From: Bradyrhizobium sp. 1
Lineage (GTDB): Bacteria; Pseudomonadota; Alphaproteobacteria; Rhizobiales; Xanthobacteraceae
Reading direction: 5' to 3'
Assembly: GCF_023073315.1 (NCBI RefSeq)
Contig: NZ_JADPJH010000022.1
Span: 408,168 to 472,167 of the forward strand
Length of the DNA: 64,000 bases
The position numbers and the translations under genes were made by a program. Positions 41,805 through 49,746 of the stretch are shown here, one piece after another (the stretch's first letter is position 1; each line of letters starts with the position of its first letter). Below the pieces are notes generated by a model. It had not been told where the DNA came from. It made no database searches and saw only the letters and a list, made by a program, of their open reading frames with translations.

Positions 41805-42674
41805 TCACGACCGCGCGCCCCACTGCCGCGACCTCGTGACCACCTTGTCCGGCTGCCCCTCGACGCGCGTCCAGTCGTTGCCGGAGCACCAGAAGCGGCC
41901 GAGCGCGCAGGCTTCGACATAGAGCTTGCCGGAGCTCTTGAGTGTCATAGCCCCATAATAGGTGTTGCCGCTCGAGCGGCTGTAGATGCTGCCGGTCCAG
42001 GCATCATGCGATTTCGGCTTCATGTTGACGAGCACGCTCTCGCCCTTGGCCGAATTCTCGGTCAGCGCATAGCCGCACAATGCGGGGCCGCAGCGTTCGA
42101 TGCGGACCATGCTCTTGGCGCCGTCGCTCTCCCATTGCCCGAGCGGCAGATAGTCAGGCTCGTCGTCGTTACCATTCGGAATCGTTGTGGCCGGCTGAAG
42201 CGTGGGGACCGGATTGTCGACCGGCGGCTCGGTCCGCAGCGGTCCGGGCGTGATCGTCTTCGGCGTATCCAGGCGCGACAGCTCAACCCGCGGTGGATTC
42301 GGGCTCAGCGCCGCGGGTTTTGGCGCCGGCGGCACGACAGGCTGTGACGTCGTGGCGGCGAGGACGGGGGTCGGCAGTGCCGGAGGCGGGGCGACGACCG
42401 TCGCCTGCGGTGGCCTCGCTGGAGCAGCCGGATAGACCGGCTGCGGCGCCTGCACGACCCGCGCGGGCGTCGGGGCCGGTGCCGTGCCGACATCTTCCGT
42501 CGTCCGCAGGCTGTGGCTGGACACCGAAACACAGGAGCCGGATCGGCAGTTGCGCGGCGCTTCGACGTGGAACCGGTGGCCGCCGATCGAGAAGGAATAG
42601 GAGCCGGCCTGAGCCGCGGGCGCCATCGCCATCAGAGCGATCAATGTGCCAAGCGAAGTCGCAAGCCGCGTCAT
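41805..42674 (-). CDS. Secreted DUF2147 protein, paralog A
   Basis: A 289-aa protein with a signal peptide (LATSLGTLIALMAMAPAAQA), a short N-terminal module (GSYSFSIGGHRFHVEAPRNC then CVSVSSHSL), a Pro/Ala-rich linker of about 130 residues and a C-terminal DUF2147 domain (GQWESDGAKSMVRIERCG, LCGYAL, VNMKP, WTGSIYSRSSGNTYYGAM, LYVEACALGRFWC). DUF2147 proteins are periplasmic and beta-rich; function unknown. Start 42674 follows GGGAGG. A divergent paralog of the same layout begins 195 bp away. Confidence 0.85.
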   Translation of the reverse strand: MTRLATSLGTLIALMAMAPAAQAGSYSFSIGGHRFHVEAPRNCRSGSCVSVSSHSLRTTEDVGTAPAPTPARVVQAPQPVYPAAPARPPQATVVAPPPALPTPVLAATTSQPVVPPAPKPAALSPNPPRVELSRLDTPKTITPGPLRTEPPVDNPVPTLQPATTIPNGNDDEPDYLPLGQWESDGAKSMVRIERCGPALCGYALTENSAKGESVLVNMKPKSHDAWTGSIYSRSSGNTYYGAMTLKSSGKLYVEACALGRFWCSGNDWTRVEGQPDKVVTRSRQWGARS

Positions 42675-42868
42675 CGGAGCCTCCCGCTGTGTCCCGGCAA
42701 TGTTACACGGGAGGAACCGCGGCTGAATGTGCGCTGGCTCACCCAGCGCGCGCGAGCCGTTGTGACGCCCATCACAGAATGCCGGAGAGCCCCGGCATAG
42801 GGTCGAACCACGCTTCATCCACCAGCGACTTCGTCCATATCGGGACCGCACATTTTTCGGAGGTTGTC

Positions 42869-43636
42869 ATGAACAAGCTCACCATCGCCGCCACCGCGCT
42901 CTTCCTCGCTTCCACTGCCGCAGCCCATGCCGGCAATTCGCTCTCGTTCCAGATCGAAGGCCAGCACATCCGCATCGAGACGCCGCGCAACTGCGCATCG
43001 CTCAACTGCGTGACCATCGTCGCGCCCGGCCTCTCGGACAAGCCGATCAAGCTGAACAACATCAACCTCAAGGGCTTTGGTGGTTCCAAGGACGATGATG
43101 TCGACACCACGCCGGCTCCGGCCAGCACCGCGCAACCCGCGCCCGCTCCGGTGCAGCAGCAGCCCGTGCAACAGGCGCCGGTCCAGGCGACCGCGCCTGT
43201 CGCTCCCGCCGCGCCGGCGACGACAATTGCCGCCGCACCGTCCGTCGATACGACGACGCAGCCCGCGCCTGTTGCGGCTCCTGCTCCGGTCGCAGCAGCG
43301 CCGGCTTATGCGCCCGCTCCGGCTCCGGTTGCCGCAGCACCTGTGCAAGCCGCCAACACGCCGATCGGCGTCTGGGCAACCGAAGAGAACAAGGGCAACG
43401 TCCGCGTCGAGCAGTGCGGCACCAATCTCTGCGGCTTCGCCGCGAAGACCAACGAGCGCATTTTGATCAACATGAAGCCCGACGGCGCGAAGTGGAGCGG
43501 CCGCATCCACGATCCCGACTCCGGCAAGAACTACGACTCGACGATCGCGATGAAGGGTCCGAACGCGATGCGCGTGCAGGGTTGCGCCTTCGGCGGCATG
43601 TTCTGCGGCGGCCAGACCTGGAAGCGCGTGAGCTGA
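42869..43636 (+). CDS. Secreted DUF2147 protein, paralog B
   Basis: A 255-aa protein with the same layout as its divergent neighbour: signal peptide (TIAATALFLASTAAAHA), N-terminal module (NSLSFQIEGQHIRIETPRNC, then CVTIVAPGLS), a Pro/Ala/Val/Gln linker of about 100 residues, and the DUF2147 domain (GVWATEENKGNVRVEQCG, LCGFA, INMKPDGAKWSGRIHDPDSG, MRVQGCAFGGMFCGGQTW). Start 42869 has GGAGG. A hairpin terminator follows at 43682. The pair looks like an old inverted duplication. Confidence 0.87.
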   Translation: MNKLTIAATALFLASTAAAHAGNSLSFQIEGQHIRIETPRNCASLNCVTIVAPGLSDKPIKLNNINLKGFGGSKDDDVDTTPAPASTAQPAPAPVQQQPVQQAPVQATAPVAPAAPATTIAAAPSVDTTTQPAPVAAPAPVAAAPAYAPAPAPVAAAPVQAANTPIGVWATEENKGNVRVEQCGTNLCGFAAKTNERILINMKPDGAKWSGRIHDPDSGKNYDSTIAMKGPNAMRVQGCAFGGMFCGGQTWKRVS

Positions 43637-43681
43637 CACCGAACGCATCCCGGCTGACAAGCCTTCTTGTTCTCATGATGG

Positions 43682-43710
43682 CGCCACGTCCCCGACACCG
43701 GGACGTGGCG
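43682..43710 (+). terminator. Hairpin terminator after DUF2147 paralog B
   Basis: Perfect 11-bp arms (43682-43692 and 43700-43710) enclose a 7-nt loop and are followed by TTT. It lies 46 bp past the stop codon. The T run is short, but stem quality and position are good. Confidence 0.75.
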
Positions 43711-43814
43711 TTTGAACATTCGCCCCTGCCATGCGACAGATGTTCATCGGCCGTTCAGCCATATCAGTCTGATATCGGCAGACCTCGCCTTGCGTTTTCA
43801 CCGGGACCTCATTC

Positions 43815-45230
43815 GTGGCTTTGATGGTGGCTTGGCGCCGCTTCGTGTTTGCTGTTCCGCTGCTGGCATTGCCGCTGGCCGGCGCGGGTCATGCCTGCGC
43901 CTCCGATACAATCGAGCTTGCGCAGGCACAGTCACAAGCGCAGCCAACGCCGGCGCCCTCCCCGGCGCCATCAGCTTCGCCTGCTCCCGCGGCAGACGCA
44001 CAGCCCGCCGCCGTCGAGCCGATCGGCAACGTCGCGACCGTCACGGGGATCGCCACCGTGGTCCGCGACAAGAACTCCTATCCGCTGAAAGCGCGCGACG
44101 ACATCTATCTCAACGACGTCGTGCAGACCTCGTCGAACTCCTCGCTCGGCATCACCTTCAACGATGCGACCACGTTCAACCTCTCCGCCAGCGCAAAAAT
44201 CACCATCGACAATTACGTCTATGAGGACCGCGGCAAGCAGAATTCGGCGATCTTCGACATCGGCAAGGGCACCGTCGCCTTCGTTGCGGCAGCGGTGGCG
44301 AAGACCGGCGACATGAAGATCGCGACGCCGACCGCGACACTCGGCATCCGCGGCACCACCGGCGTCGTCGACGTGCCCGAGGGCGCGGCGGCGAGCGGCG
44401 CCAACAACGTCAACATCAAGCTCTATCCCGACGCGGACGGCCGGGTCGGACATATCGACGTCAACGACCGCACGAGCGGCACGCGGCTCGGCGCGCTGAC
44501 ACAAGGCGCGAGCGGCTTTGCAATCCGCGCAGGCGGCACAGGCGGAATGCGCTTTGCCGCCGTGCCGATCACGATTCCCGCGCAGCAGATCGCGCGCGAC
44601 CGCGGCTTCGTCAGCCAGGTGCATCTGGCACAGACCACGGGCCGGCAGATCGTCACCGAGCAGCGCGATTTCCGCCGCGCCAATCCGGCCGCGATCAGCC
44701 GGATTCCGCGGCCGGCCCAGCCGCCACAGCAGCAGCAATTGCGGCCATCGACAGCGCCGGCCCAGCAACAGCAGCGGCCGAACGGCCAGCCCGGTCAGAA
44801 CAACCGTCCGGGTCAGCAGCAGCCGGGTGCACAGACGCCGCAACGGCAAGGACAAGGCGGCGCCGCGCGGCCGGGCACGCCGCGCGCAGGCCAGGGGCAG
44901 CGACAACCCGGCCAGCAGGGTCCCGGGCAGCCGGCCGCCCAACCTCGCACGGGGCAAGGCACGCAGCCCGGCGGCGTGACGCAGCCGCAACGAAACGGAC
45001 AGACCCCGGCTCAGCCTGGAGCGGTCACGCCGCAGCCGGGCACGACACCGCAACCACAGACGCCGCGCACCGGATTGCAGCCGGGCCAGCCCGGCGCGCA
45101 GCCGGCCGTCCAGCCGCAACAAGGCGCTGCGCCGCGCCAACCCGGCTTGCAGCAGCGCCTGCCGGGCGCGCAACGCCCCGCAGCGCCGCGCAAGCCAGCG
45201 CCCGCTCCGAAGGAGAAGAAGCGGCGATAG
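43815..45230 (+). CDS. FecR-domain protein with long Pro/Gln/Gly-rich tail
   Basis: A 471-aa exported protein. Signal peptide at about 1-30, a Pro/Ala spacer, then a FecR domain (about 70-190: VATVTGIATVVRDKNSYPLK, YLNDVVQTSSNSSLGITFND, TTFNLSASAKITIDNYVY, TPTATLGIRGTTGVVDV). The last 170 residues are almost only Gln, Pro, Gly, Ala, Arg and end in KEKKRR. No FecI-type sigma factor or TonB receptor is nearby, so it is not a normal FecR regulator; the tail may bind cell wall or other polymers. Start GTG 43815 or ATG 43824. Confidence 0.83.
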   Translation: MALMVAWRRFVFAVPLLALPLAGAGHACASDTIELAQAQSQAQPTPAPSPAPSASPAPAADAQPAAVEPIGNVATVTGIATVVRDKNSYPLKARDDIYLNDVVQTSSNSSLGITFNDATTFNLSASAKITIDNYVYEDRGKQNSAIFDIGKGTVAFVAAAVAKTGDMKIATPTATLGIRGTTGVVDVPEGAAASGANNVNIKLYPDADGRVGHIDVNDRTSGTRLGALTQGASGFAIRAGGTGGMRFAAVPITIPAQQIARDRGFVSQVHLAQTTGRQIVTEQRDFRRANPAAISRIPRPAQPPQQQQLRPSTAPAQQQQRPNGQPGQNNRPGQQQPGAQTPQRQGQGGAARPGTPRAGQGQRQPGQQGPGQPAAQPRTGQGTQPGGVTQPQRNGQTPAQPGAVTPQPGTTPQPQTPRTGLQPGQPGAQPAVQPQQGAAPRQPGLQQRLPGAQRPAAPRKPAPAPKEKKRR

Positions 45231-45261
45231 AGTGTAGTGCGCGCCGCGCCGTCGGTGCGCT

Positions 45262-45407
45262 CCCTCGCCCCGTTCTTACGGGGAGAGGGTTGGGGTGAGG
45301 GGCTGCTTCGGCGAAAATAGTGGGAGAGAGACTCGCGGAGAGTCCCCCTCACCCGGATTGCATCTTCGATGCAATCCGACCTCTCCCCGCAAGCGGGGCG
45401 AGGTGAA
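45262..45407. repeat. Family-2 palindromic intergenic repeat, copy a
   Basis: About 146 bp between the convergent FecR-type and Nudix genes. Arms CCCTCGCCCCG...GGGGAGAGGGTTGGGGTGAGG at the left and CCCCCTCACCCG ... CCTCTCCCCGCAAGCGGGGCGAGG at the right, with an inner perfect hairpin GGATTGCATC-TTC-GATGCAATCC. Copy b at 48669-48815 has the same plan with a different inner stem. Confidence 0.88.
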
Positions 45408-45413
45408 CATAAC

Positions 45414-46001
45414 TCAGGCCTCGCCGCGCAGCCAGGCCTTCACTTTCTGCAACAACCCGTGTTGCAACTCTTCAACGGACGCCGCTTCGGCCGGCGTCAG
45501 TGTCGGCAAGGCTGCATCGATGTCGTCGGCCGCCAGTGGCAGCGCCGGTTCGGGAACGGGGATCGCCTCCGGAGCCGCCACAGGCGCAAGCCCCGCCGCC
45601 GCAAGCGCGATCGGGCCGATTTGCGTCAGGAACGTGCGCTCATATTCGCGCGACAGCCGCGCGAGCGCCTCTTCCAGCGTCACCCAGTCGACCGCCTTGA
45701 TGTCGTTCATCAGCTTGCGGACGGGACCGCCATAGGCCTCCATGCGCCAGAAATGCACGACTTTTGAGCGCCCGCCCGACTGGTAGACGAGCGTGCCCAG
45801 AAATTCATGGATGGCGACCTCGTGGCCGGTCTCCTCCAGCACCTCGCGGTGCGCGGCTTGCTTCGGCGTCTCGCCGTCGTCGAGCTTGCCTTTGGGCAAA
45901 ACCCATTCGTTGCGCTTGCGCTGACGCACGATCGCGATCAGCGGCGCCCCACGCCGCAGCACAATACCACCCGCCGCCATCACCGGCGCCCGCGCCATCA
46001 T
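45414..46001 (-). CDS. Nudix hydrolase
   Basis: A 195-aa protein with a Nudix domain in the first 140 residues: GGIVLRRGAP, WVLPKGKLDDGETPKQAAHR then EVLEETG, matching the Nudix box GX5EX7REUXEEXGU, and YEAYGG-type strands. The 55-residue C-terminal tail is Ala/Pro/Glu-rich and helical (SVEELQHGLLQKVKAWL). Nudix enzymes cleave nucleoside diphosphates linked to another moiety; the resemblance is to diadenosine polyphosphate or MutT-like groups, but the substrate is open. Downstream of psd on the same strand, 63 bp away. Confidence 0.9.
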   Translation of the reverse strand: MMARAPVMAAGGIVLRRGAPLIAIVRQRKRNEWVLPKGKLDDGETPKQAAHREVLEETGHEVAIHEFLGTLVYQSGGRSKVVHFWRMEAYGGPVRKLMNDIKAVDWVTLEEALARLSREYERTFLTQIGPIALAAAGLAPVAAPEAIPVPEPALPLAADDIDAALPTLTPAEAASVEELQHGLLQKVKAWLRGEA

Positions 46002-46064
46002 CAGATCCGTGTCGTCGCTTTGTCCCCGCGAACGATATAGGCCGCCGACACGGCAGATTGAAGG

Positions 46065-46928
46065 CTATTTTCTCCTCAACAGCGCTTGGCCCGCGCTGAT
46101 GCGCGTGCCCTCGGAGATGCCGTCGCAGAATGTAAAATCGCCGGGCGCCAGGATGATGATGGTGGAGCCGTGCTCGAACCAGCCGAGCTCCTCGCCCTTG
46201 CTCACATTGACGTCGCAAGGGAAATTGACCGGCCCCCTTGTCTGCGCATTCAGTACCATGTCGAGAAAATGCAGCCGGATGCTCGCGACCAGGATCGCCG
46301 CAACCGGCACCAGCGTCACCGCTTCGCCGGTCGACAAATGCGTGCGGATCACCGCACGCTCGTTCTTGCAGAACAGCCGCTCGACCCGCTTCAGCGCGAT
46401 CGGGTTGACGTTCCAGACATCGCCATGGATCAGCGTGACGCGCTCGATATGCGCGTCGAAGGGCGCATGGAAGCGATGATACATGCTCGACGTCAGCCGC
46501 AGCGTGACGAAGCTTCCGTTGCGATGCTGATCGACCAGCGCGGAATCGCCGAGCAGGTCGAGCAGCGAATAGGGCGCGCCCTTGACCTGGAACAGCTCGG
46601 TGTCGGCGATCCTTCCATGGGCGCCGACGATGCCGTCCGAGGGGCTGGCCACGACTGACGGATCCGGATCGAACGGCCGGAGACCCGGCTTGAGCTCCCG
46701 GGTGAAACAATCGTGCAGGCTCTTGAAATGGGTCTTGCTCGCCTCCGACAAATCGAGGTCGGAGAACAGCTTCCACAGCGCGATGGAGCCGTCCCGAATG
46801 AGCGGGTTCTCGATCTTGGAGAACCAGCCCATGAACCGGGTCAGGGCCGCGCGAGGGATGCGGTTGGTCAACAGGAAGTTGAGGTCTTCCTGCTGGGTGA
46901 AAGAGGCGATGAAGGCTTTGACTGTCAT
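46065..46928 (-). CDS. psd: Phosphatidylserine decarboxylase proenzyme
   Basis: Psd converts phosphatidylserine to phosphatidylethanolamine at the inner membrane. It cleaves itself at a Gly-Ser bond to make a pyruvoyl group. The 287-aa product has VASPSDGIVGAHG (residues 92-104), SMYHRFHAPFDAHIERV (148-164) and the processing motif EHGSTIII with Ser255 as pyruvoyl precursor; the usual LGST is HGST here. Length matches the long (E. coli-like) form rather than the short rhizobial one. It feeds the PmtA methyltransferase encoded about 3 kb away. Divergent from the aminotransferase with only 35 bp between. Confidence 0.93.
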   Translation of the reverse strand: MTVKAFIASFTQQEDLNFLLTNRIPRAALTRFMGWFSKIENPLIRDGSIALWKLFSDLDLSEASKTHFKSLHDCFTRELKPGLRPFDPDPSVVASPSDGIVGAHGRIADTELFQVKGAPYSLLDLLGDSALVDQHRNGSFVTLRLTSSMYHRFHAPFDAHIERVTLIHGDVWNVNPIALKRVERLFCKNERAVIRTHLSTGEAVTLVPVAAILVASIRLHFLDMVLNAQTRGPVNFPCDVNVSKGEELGWFEHGSTIIILAPGDFTFCDGISEGTRISAGQALLRRK

Positions 46929-46963
46929 GAATCTGTCAGCTCGCAGTATTAGCGCTTGTTGTC

Positions 46964-48628
46964 ATGGAAACGACACTCCCGATTCTTTCTTTGTCCGTGG
47001 CCGCCGCAGCGTCCGCTGCCGCCGCCTTCCCGAAGCTCAAGGCGCGGCTCGCATTGTCCCGCGCCAAGCACCGGTCGCTCGCCGGGCACTCCAAGATGTC
47101 GCGCCGGGTGGCAAAGCTGCTCCCGTTCTACGAATTCGAGGGCGACAAGTACTTCGGCTGCGACGGCGCGCCCGCGAATGTGGTGAGGCAGCGCAAGGAG
47201 GCCTTCTTCCGCCTCGCCAACCTCTACGCCGAGCGCTACCCCAGGGGCCGCGCGATGACGAAGGAAGCGGCGGAGACGATCTCCGACCTGCACTTCACCG
47301 AAACCTACCGCGTGCCGTTCCCCTTCTCGCGTCTCGTCCGCGAGCATCTGGGCACCTCGACCTTCATGGAATCCTCGAGCGGCGTCACCGTCACGGATGT
47401 CGACGGCAACACCTCCTACGATCTCACGGGATCCTACGGCGTCAACATCTTCGGCAACGACTTCTACAAGGAGTGCATCGAGGGCTCCGAGAAGCGCGCA
47501 CACGCGCTCGGTCCGGTGCTCGGCCCCTACCATCCCGTCATCCTCGAGAACGTGCAGCGTCTCTGCCAGATCTCCGGCCTCGACGAAGTCTCGTTCCACA
47601 TGTCCGGCACCGAAGCCGTGATGCAGGCGGTGCGGCTCGCGCGCTACCACACCAAGCGCACGCATCTGGTTCGTTTCGCCGGCGCCTATCACGGCTGGTG
47701 GGGCGACGTGCAGCCCGGCGTCGGCAATCCGATTCCCGCGCACGAGACCTACACCCTCGCCGAGATGTCGGGGAAGACGCTGCACGTGCTGCGCACGCGC
47801 AAGGACATCGCCTGCGTGCTGGTCAATCCGCTCCAGGGCCTGCATCCGAACGGCAACGCGCTCGGCGATTCCTCGCTGGTCGATTCGTCGCGCGGCGGCA
47901 ACTTTGACCGCGCGGCCTACACCGAGTGGCTGAAGCAGCTGCGTGAAGTCTGCACCGAGCGCGGCATCGTGCTGATCTTCGACGAAGTGTTCGTCGGCTT
48001 CCGCCTCGCCGCCGGCGGCGCCCAGGAATATTTTGGCGTCAAGGCCGACATGGTGACCTACGGCAAGAGCCTCGCCGGCGGCCTGCCGGTCGGCGTGGTC
48101 TGCGGCAAGAAAGAGTTGATGCGCCGCTTCAACGACGATCGCCCCGCCGACATCTGCTTTGCCCGCGGCACCTTCAACTCGCACCCCTACGTCATGACGG
48201 CGATGGACGAGTTCCTGAGCCGGCTCGCCAGCCCGAACTTCCGCGCCATCTATGACGGGCTGGACGCCACCTGGAACGGTCGCGCCGAAAAGCTCAACCA
48301 GATGATGACCGACGCCGAGCTGCCGGTGCGGTTCGCCAACTTCTCGTCGATCTGGACGGTCAAATACACCACCCCGTCCCGCTACAACTGGATGCTGCAA
48401 TATTACCTGCGCGCCGAAGGCCTGTCGCTGAGCTGGGTCGGCACCGGCCGGCTGATCTTCAGCCTGAACTACACCGACGCCGACTTCACCGAAGTCGCCG
48501 AGCGCTTCGTCCGCGCGGCCGAAAAGATGAAGGCCGACGGCTTCTGGTGGCATGACGGCGTGCTCACCAACAAGAACATCAAGCGGCAGATTTTGAAAGA
48601 GATGCTGGCCAAGCGCTTTGGCCGCTGA
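46964..48628 (+). CDS. Class III aminotransferase (glutamate-1-semialdehyde aminomutase-like)
   Basis: A 554-aa PLP enzyme. The class III fold starts near residue 125 (SSSGVTVTDVDGNTSYDLTG), with SGTEAVMQAVRLAR, FAGAYHGWWG, the cofactor Asp in LIFDEVFVGFR, and the PLP Lys in TYGKSLAGGLPVGVV. The first 120 residues are an extra N-terminal segment with a hydrophobic start (LSLSVAAAASAAAAF). It is much longer than HemL (about 430 aa) and no heme genes are near, so it is probably not the heme enzyme. Relatives work on amines or in secondary metabolism; the substrate is unknown. Confidence 0.85.
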   Translation: METTLPILSLSVAAAASAAAAFPKLKARLALSRAKHRSLAGHSKMSRRVAKLLPFYEFEGDKYFGCDGAPANVVRQRKEAFFRLANLYAERYPRGRAMTKEAAETISDLHFTETYRVPFPFSRLVREHLGTSTFMESSSGVTVTDVDGNTSYDLTGSYGVNIFGNDFYKECIEGSEKRAHALGPVLGPYHPVILENVQRLCQISGLDEVSFHMSGTEAVMQAVRLARYHTKRTHLVRFAGAYHGWWGDVQPGVGNPIPAHETYTLAEMSGKTLHVLRTRKDIACVLVNPLQGLHPNGNALGDSSLVDSSRGGNFDRAAYTEWLKQLREVCTERGIVLIFDEVFVGFRLAAGGAQEYFGVKADMVTYGKSLAGGLPVGVVCGKKELMRRFNDDRPADICFARGTFNSHPYVMTAMDEFLSRLASPNFRAIYDGLDATWNGRAEKLNQMMTDAELPVRFANFSSIWTVKYTTPSRYNWMLQYYLRAEGLSLSWVGTGRLIFSLNYTDADFTEVAERFVRAAEKMKADGFWWHDGVLTNKNIKRQILKEMLAKRFGR

Positions 48629-48668
48629 GGCCTTTCTGCGCTTCGCCGCGAGCACCGCCCTCTCCTCC

Positions 48669-48815
48669 CCCTCGCCCCGCCCTTCGCGGGGAGAGGGTTG
48701 GGGTGAGGGGCCGCTTCCGCAATCACGGTGAGAGCTAGACTCGCGGAGACTCCCCCTCACCCGAATTTGCGCTACGCGCAAATTCGACCTCTCCCCGCAA
48801 GCGGGGCGAGGTGAA
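48669..48815. repeat. Family-2 palindromic intergenic repeat, copy b
   Basis: About 147 bp with the same outer arms as copy a and an inner perfect hairpin GAATTTGCGC-TAC-GCGCAAATTC. The inner stem differs in sequence from copy a but is fully paired in both, so structure is conserved over sequence. It sits past the 3' end of the aminotransferase gene. Confidence 0.88.
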
Positions 48816-48866
48816 GAGAGCGTGCGGCTCCGCTGAGTCACGTTAAAGGTATCCCCCAAGACGTGG

Positions 48867-48889
48867 ATGCCCGGCACGAGGCCGGGCAT
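48867..48889. repeat. Short family-5 hairpin (ATGCCCGGC / GCCGGGCAT)
   Basis: A perfect 9-bp stem with an ACGAG loop, followed by GACG, between copy b of family 2 and the end of the convergent membrane-protein gene. The ATGCCCGG-CCGGGCATGACG form is a common Bradyrhizobium dispersed hairpin and may act as terminator for the minus-strand gene ending at 48934. Confidence 0.6.
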
Positions 48890-48933
48890 GACGCAACCAT
48901 CAGACATCGGAGTGTTTGGTGAGAACAGCGCGC

Positions 48934-49593
48934 TCAGGCGTGCTGCTCTTCGAGCGTGGGCTCGGAGATCAAGCCCAGCGTGTGCTCGGGGTTGAGGTGC
49001 AGGCCGGGATCCATCAGCTCGCCGCGCATCAAAGCGAGCGGAGCAGTGCGGTAGAGCATCAGATCGTGGAACGGGTCGGTCAGGATCTTGGTCATCCAGA
49101 CGAGACCGGTCTCGACGTCACGGATGAAGAACAGGTGCACGGTGCGGAACAGCAGACCGCCGCCGCCGATCACGAGCCAGATTTTTGCGACCTGCCGCAT
49201 GAAGTCGGTCGCGCTTGCCCAGGGCGTGAACAGGCCGAACAGCGTCGGATCGACAACCAGCACCAGCGGCGACAGCGCCCAGATCGCCATCAGCACGACC
49301 TTGCGCTGAAGGTTGTAGCCGACCTTGATGTCTTCCTTGTACTCGTGGGTCGCTTGGTTGATGTGATCGAAATCGTGCGGCTCGAAGAAGAAATGACCGG
49401 CCTGGCGCGAGGTCATCGAGACCAGCCAGCCGACCAGCGCCGAGAGCATCGGATCGACGAACAGCCAGACATAGGCGAAGAGGAAGCTCAGCGCGCTGAC
49501 GAAGTGCAGACTCTGATTGATGCGGCTGTGGTGATAGTAGCGATGGTCGTCCCAGCGCTGGATCCGCAGCTGCTCGAGATAATTCTTGATCAT
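48934..49593 (-). CDS. Polytopic membrane protein with conserved His motifs, unknown function
   Basis: A 219-aa protein with about four membrane segments (FVSALSFLFAYVWLFV, LSALVGWLVSM, VVLMAIWALSPLVLVV, IWLVIGGGGLLFRTVHLFFI). Between them is a His-rich stretch, RQAGHFFFEPHDFDHINQATH, plus WDDHRYYHHSRINQSLHF at the N-terminus. That His pattern recalls membrane di-iron hydroxylases or 2-hydroxylase-like proteins, though I cannot assign it. Start 49593 follows GGGGAGAG. It lies downstream of pmtA on the same strand, and an inverted repeat precedes it. Confidence 0.7.
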   Translation of the reverse strand: MIKNYLEQLRIQRWDDHRYYHHSRINQSLHFVSALSFLFAYVWLFVDPMLSALVGWLVSMTSRQAGHFFFEPHDFDHINQATHEYKEDIKVGYNLQRKVVLMAIWALSPLVLVVDPTLFGLFTPWASATDFMRQVAKIWLVIGGGGLLFRTVHLFFIRDVETGLVWMTKILTDPFHDLMLYRTAPLALMRGELMDPGLHLNPEHTLGLISEPTLEEQHA

Positions 49594-49644
49594 GCTCTCC
49601 CCCAAAATGCTTTCGGGTTCTGGATTTACAGGGATTCGATGTAG

Positions 49645-49675
49645 GTCGTGTGACATCATCATTTTGTCACATGAC
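49645..49675. promoter_or_regulatory. Operator-like inverted repeat TGTGACA-N9-TGTCACA
   Basis: Arms of 11 bp (49645-49655 and 49665-49675, one mismatch) surround a 9-nt centre, 52 bp upstream of the membrane-protein gene start. The half-site TGTGAC occurs again as a close palindrome at 51588-51599 at the head of the pmtA/glycosyltransferase unit. Confidence 0.5.
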
Positions 49676-49746
49676 GATATGCAGCGGCGCGATGACGCAC
49701 GGGAACGCGTGAGCGGCGGATCGAACCGCCGCTCTCACAGCCTGAC

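Noticed and set aside
41651..41839. 62-aa plus-strand frame overlapping the 27-aa micropeptide
   Set aside because: Arg/His-rich with no ribosome site, while the other frame has a good site and a hydrophobic helix.
43110..43360. Possible tandem DNA repeat
   Set aside because: It is codon-level low complexity encoding a Pro/Ala/Val linker, not a regular tandem array.
46949..48907. 652-aa minus-strand frame opposite the aminotransferase
   Set aside because: Antisense shadow; the plus strand has a full PLP-enzyme with all motifs.
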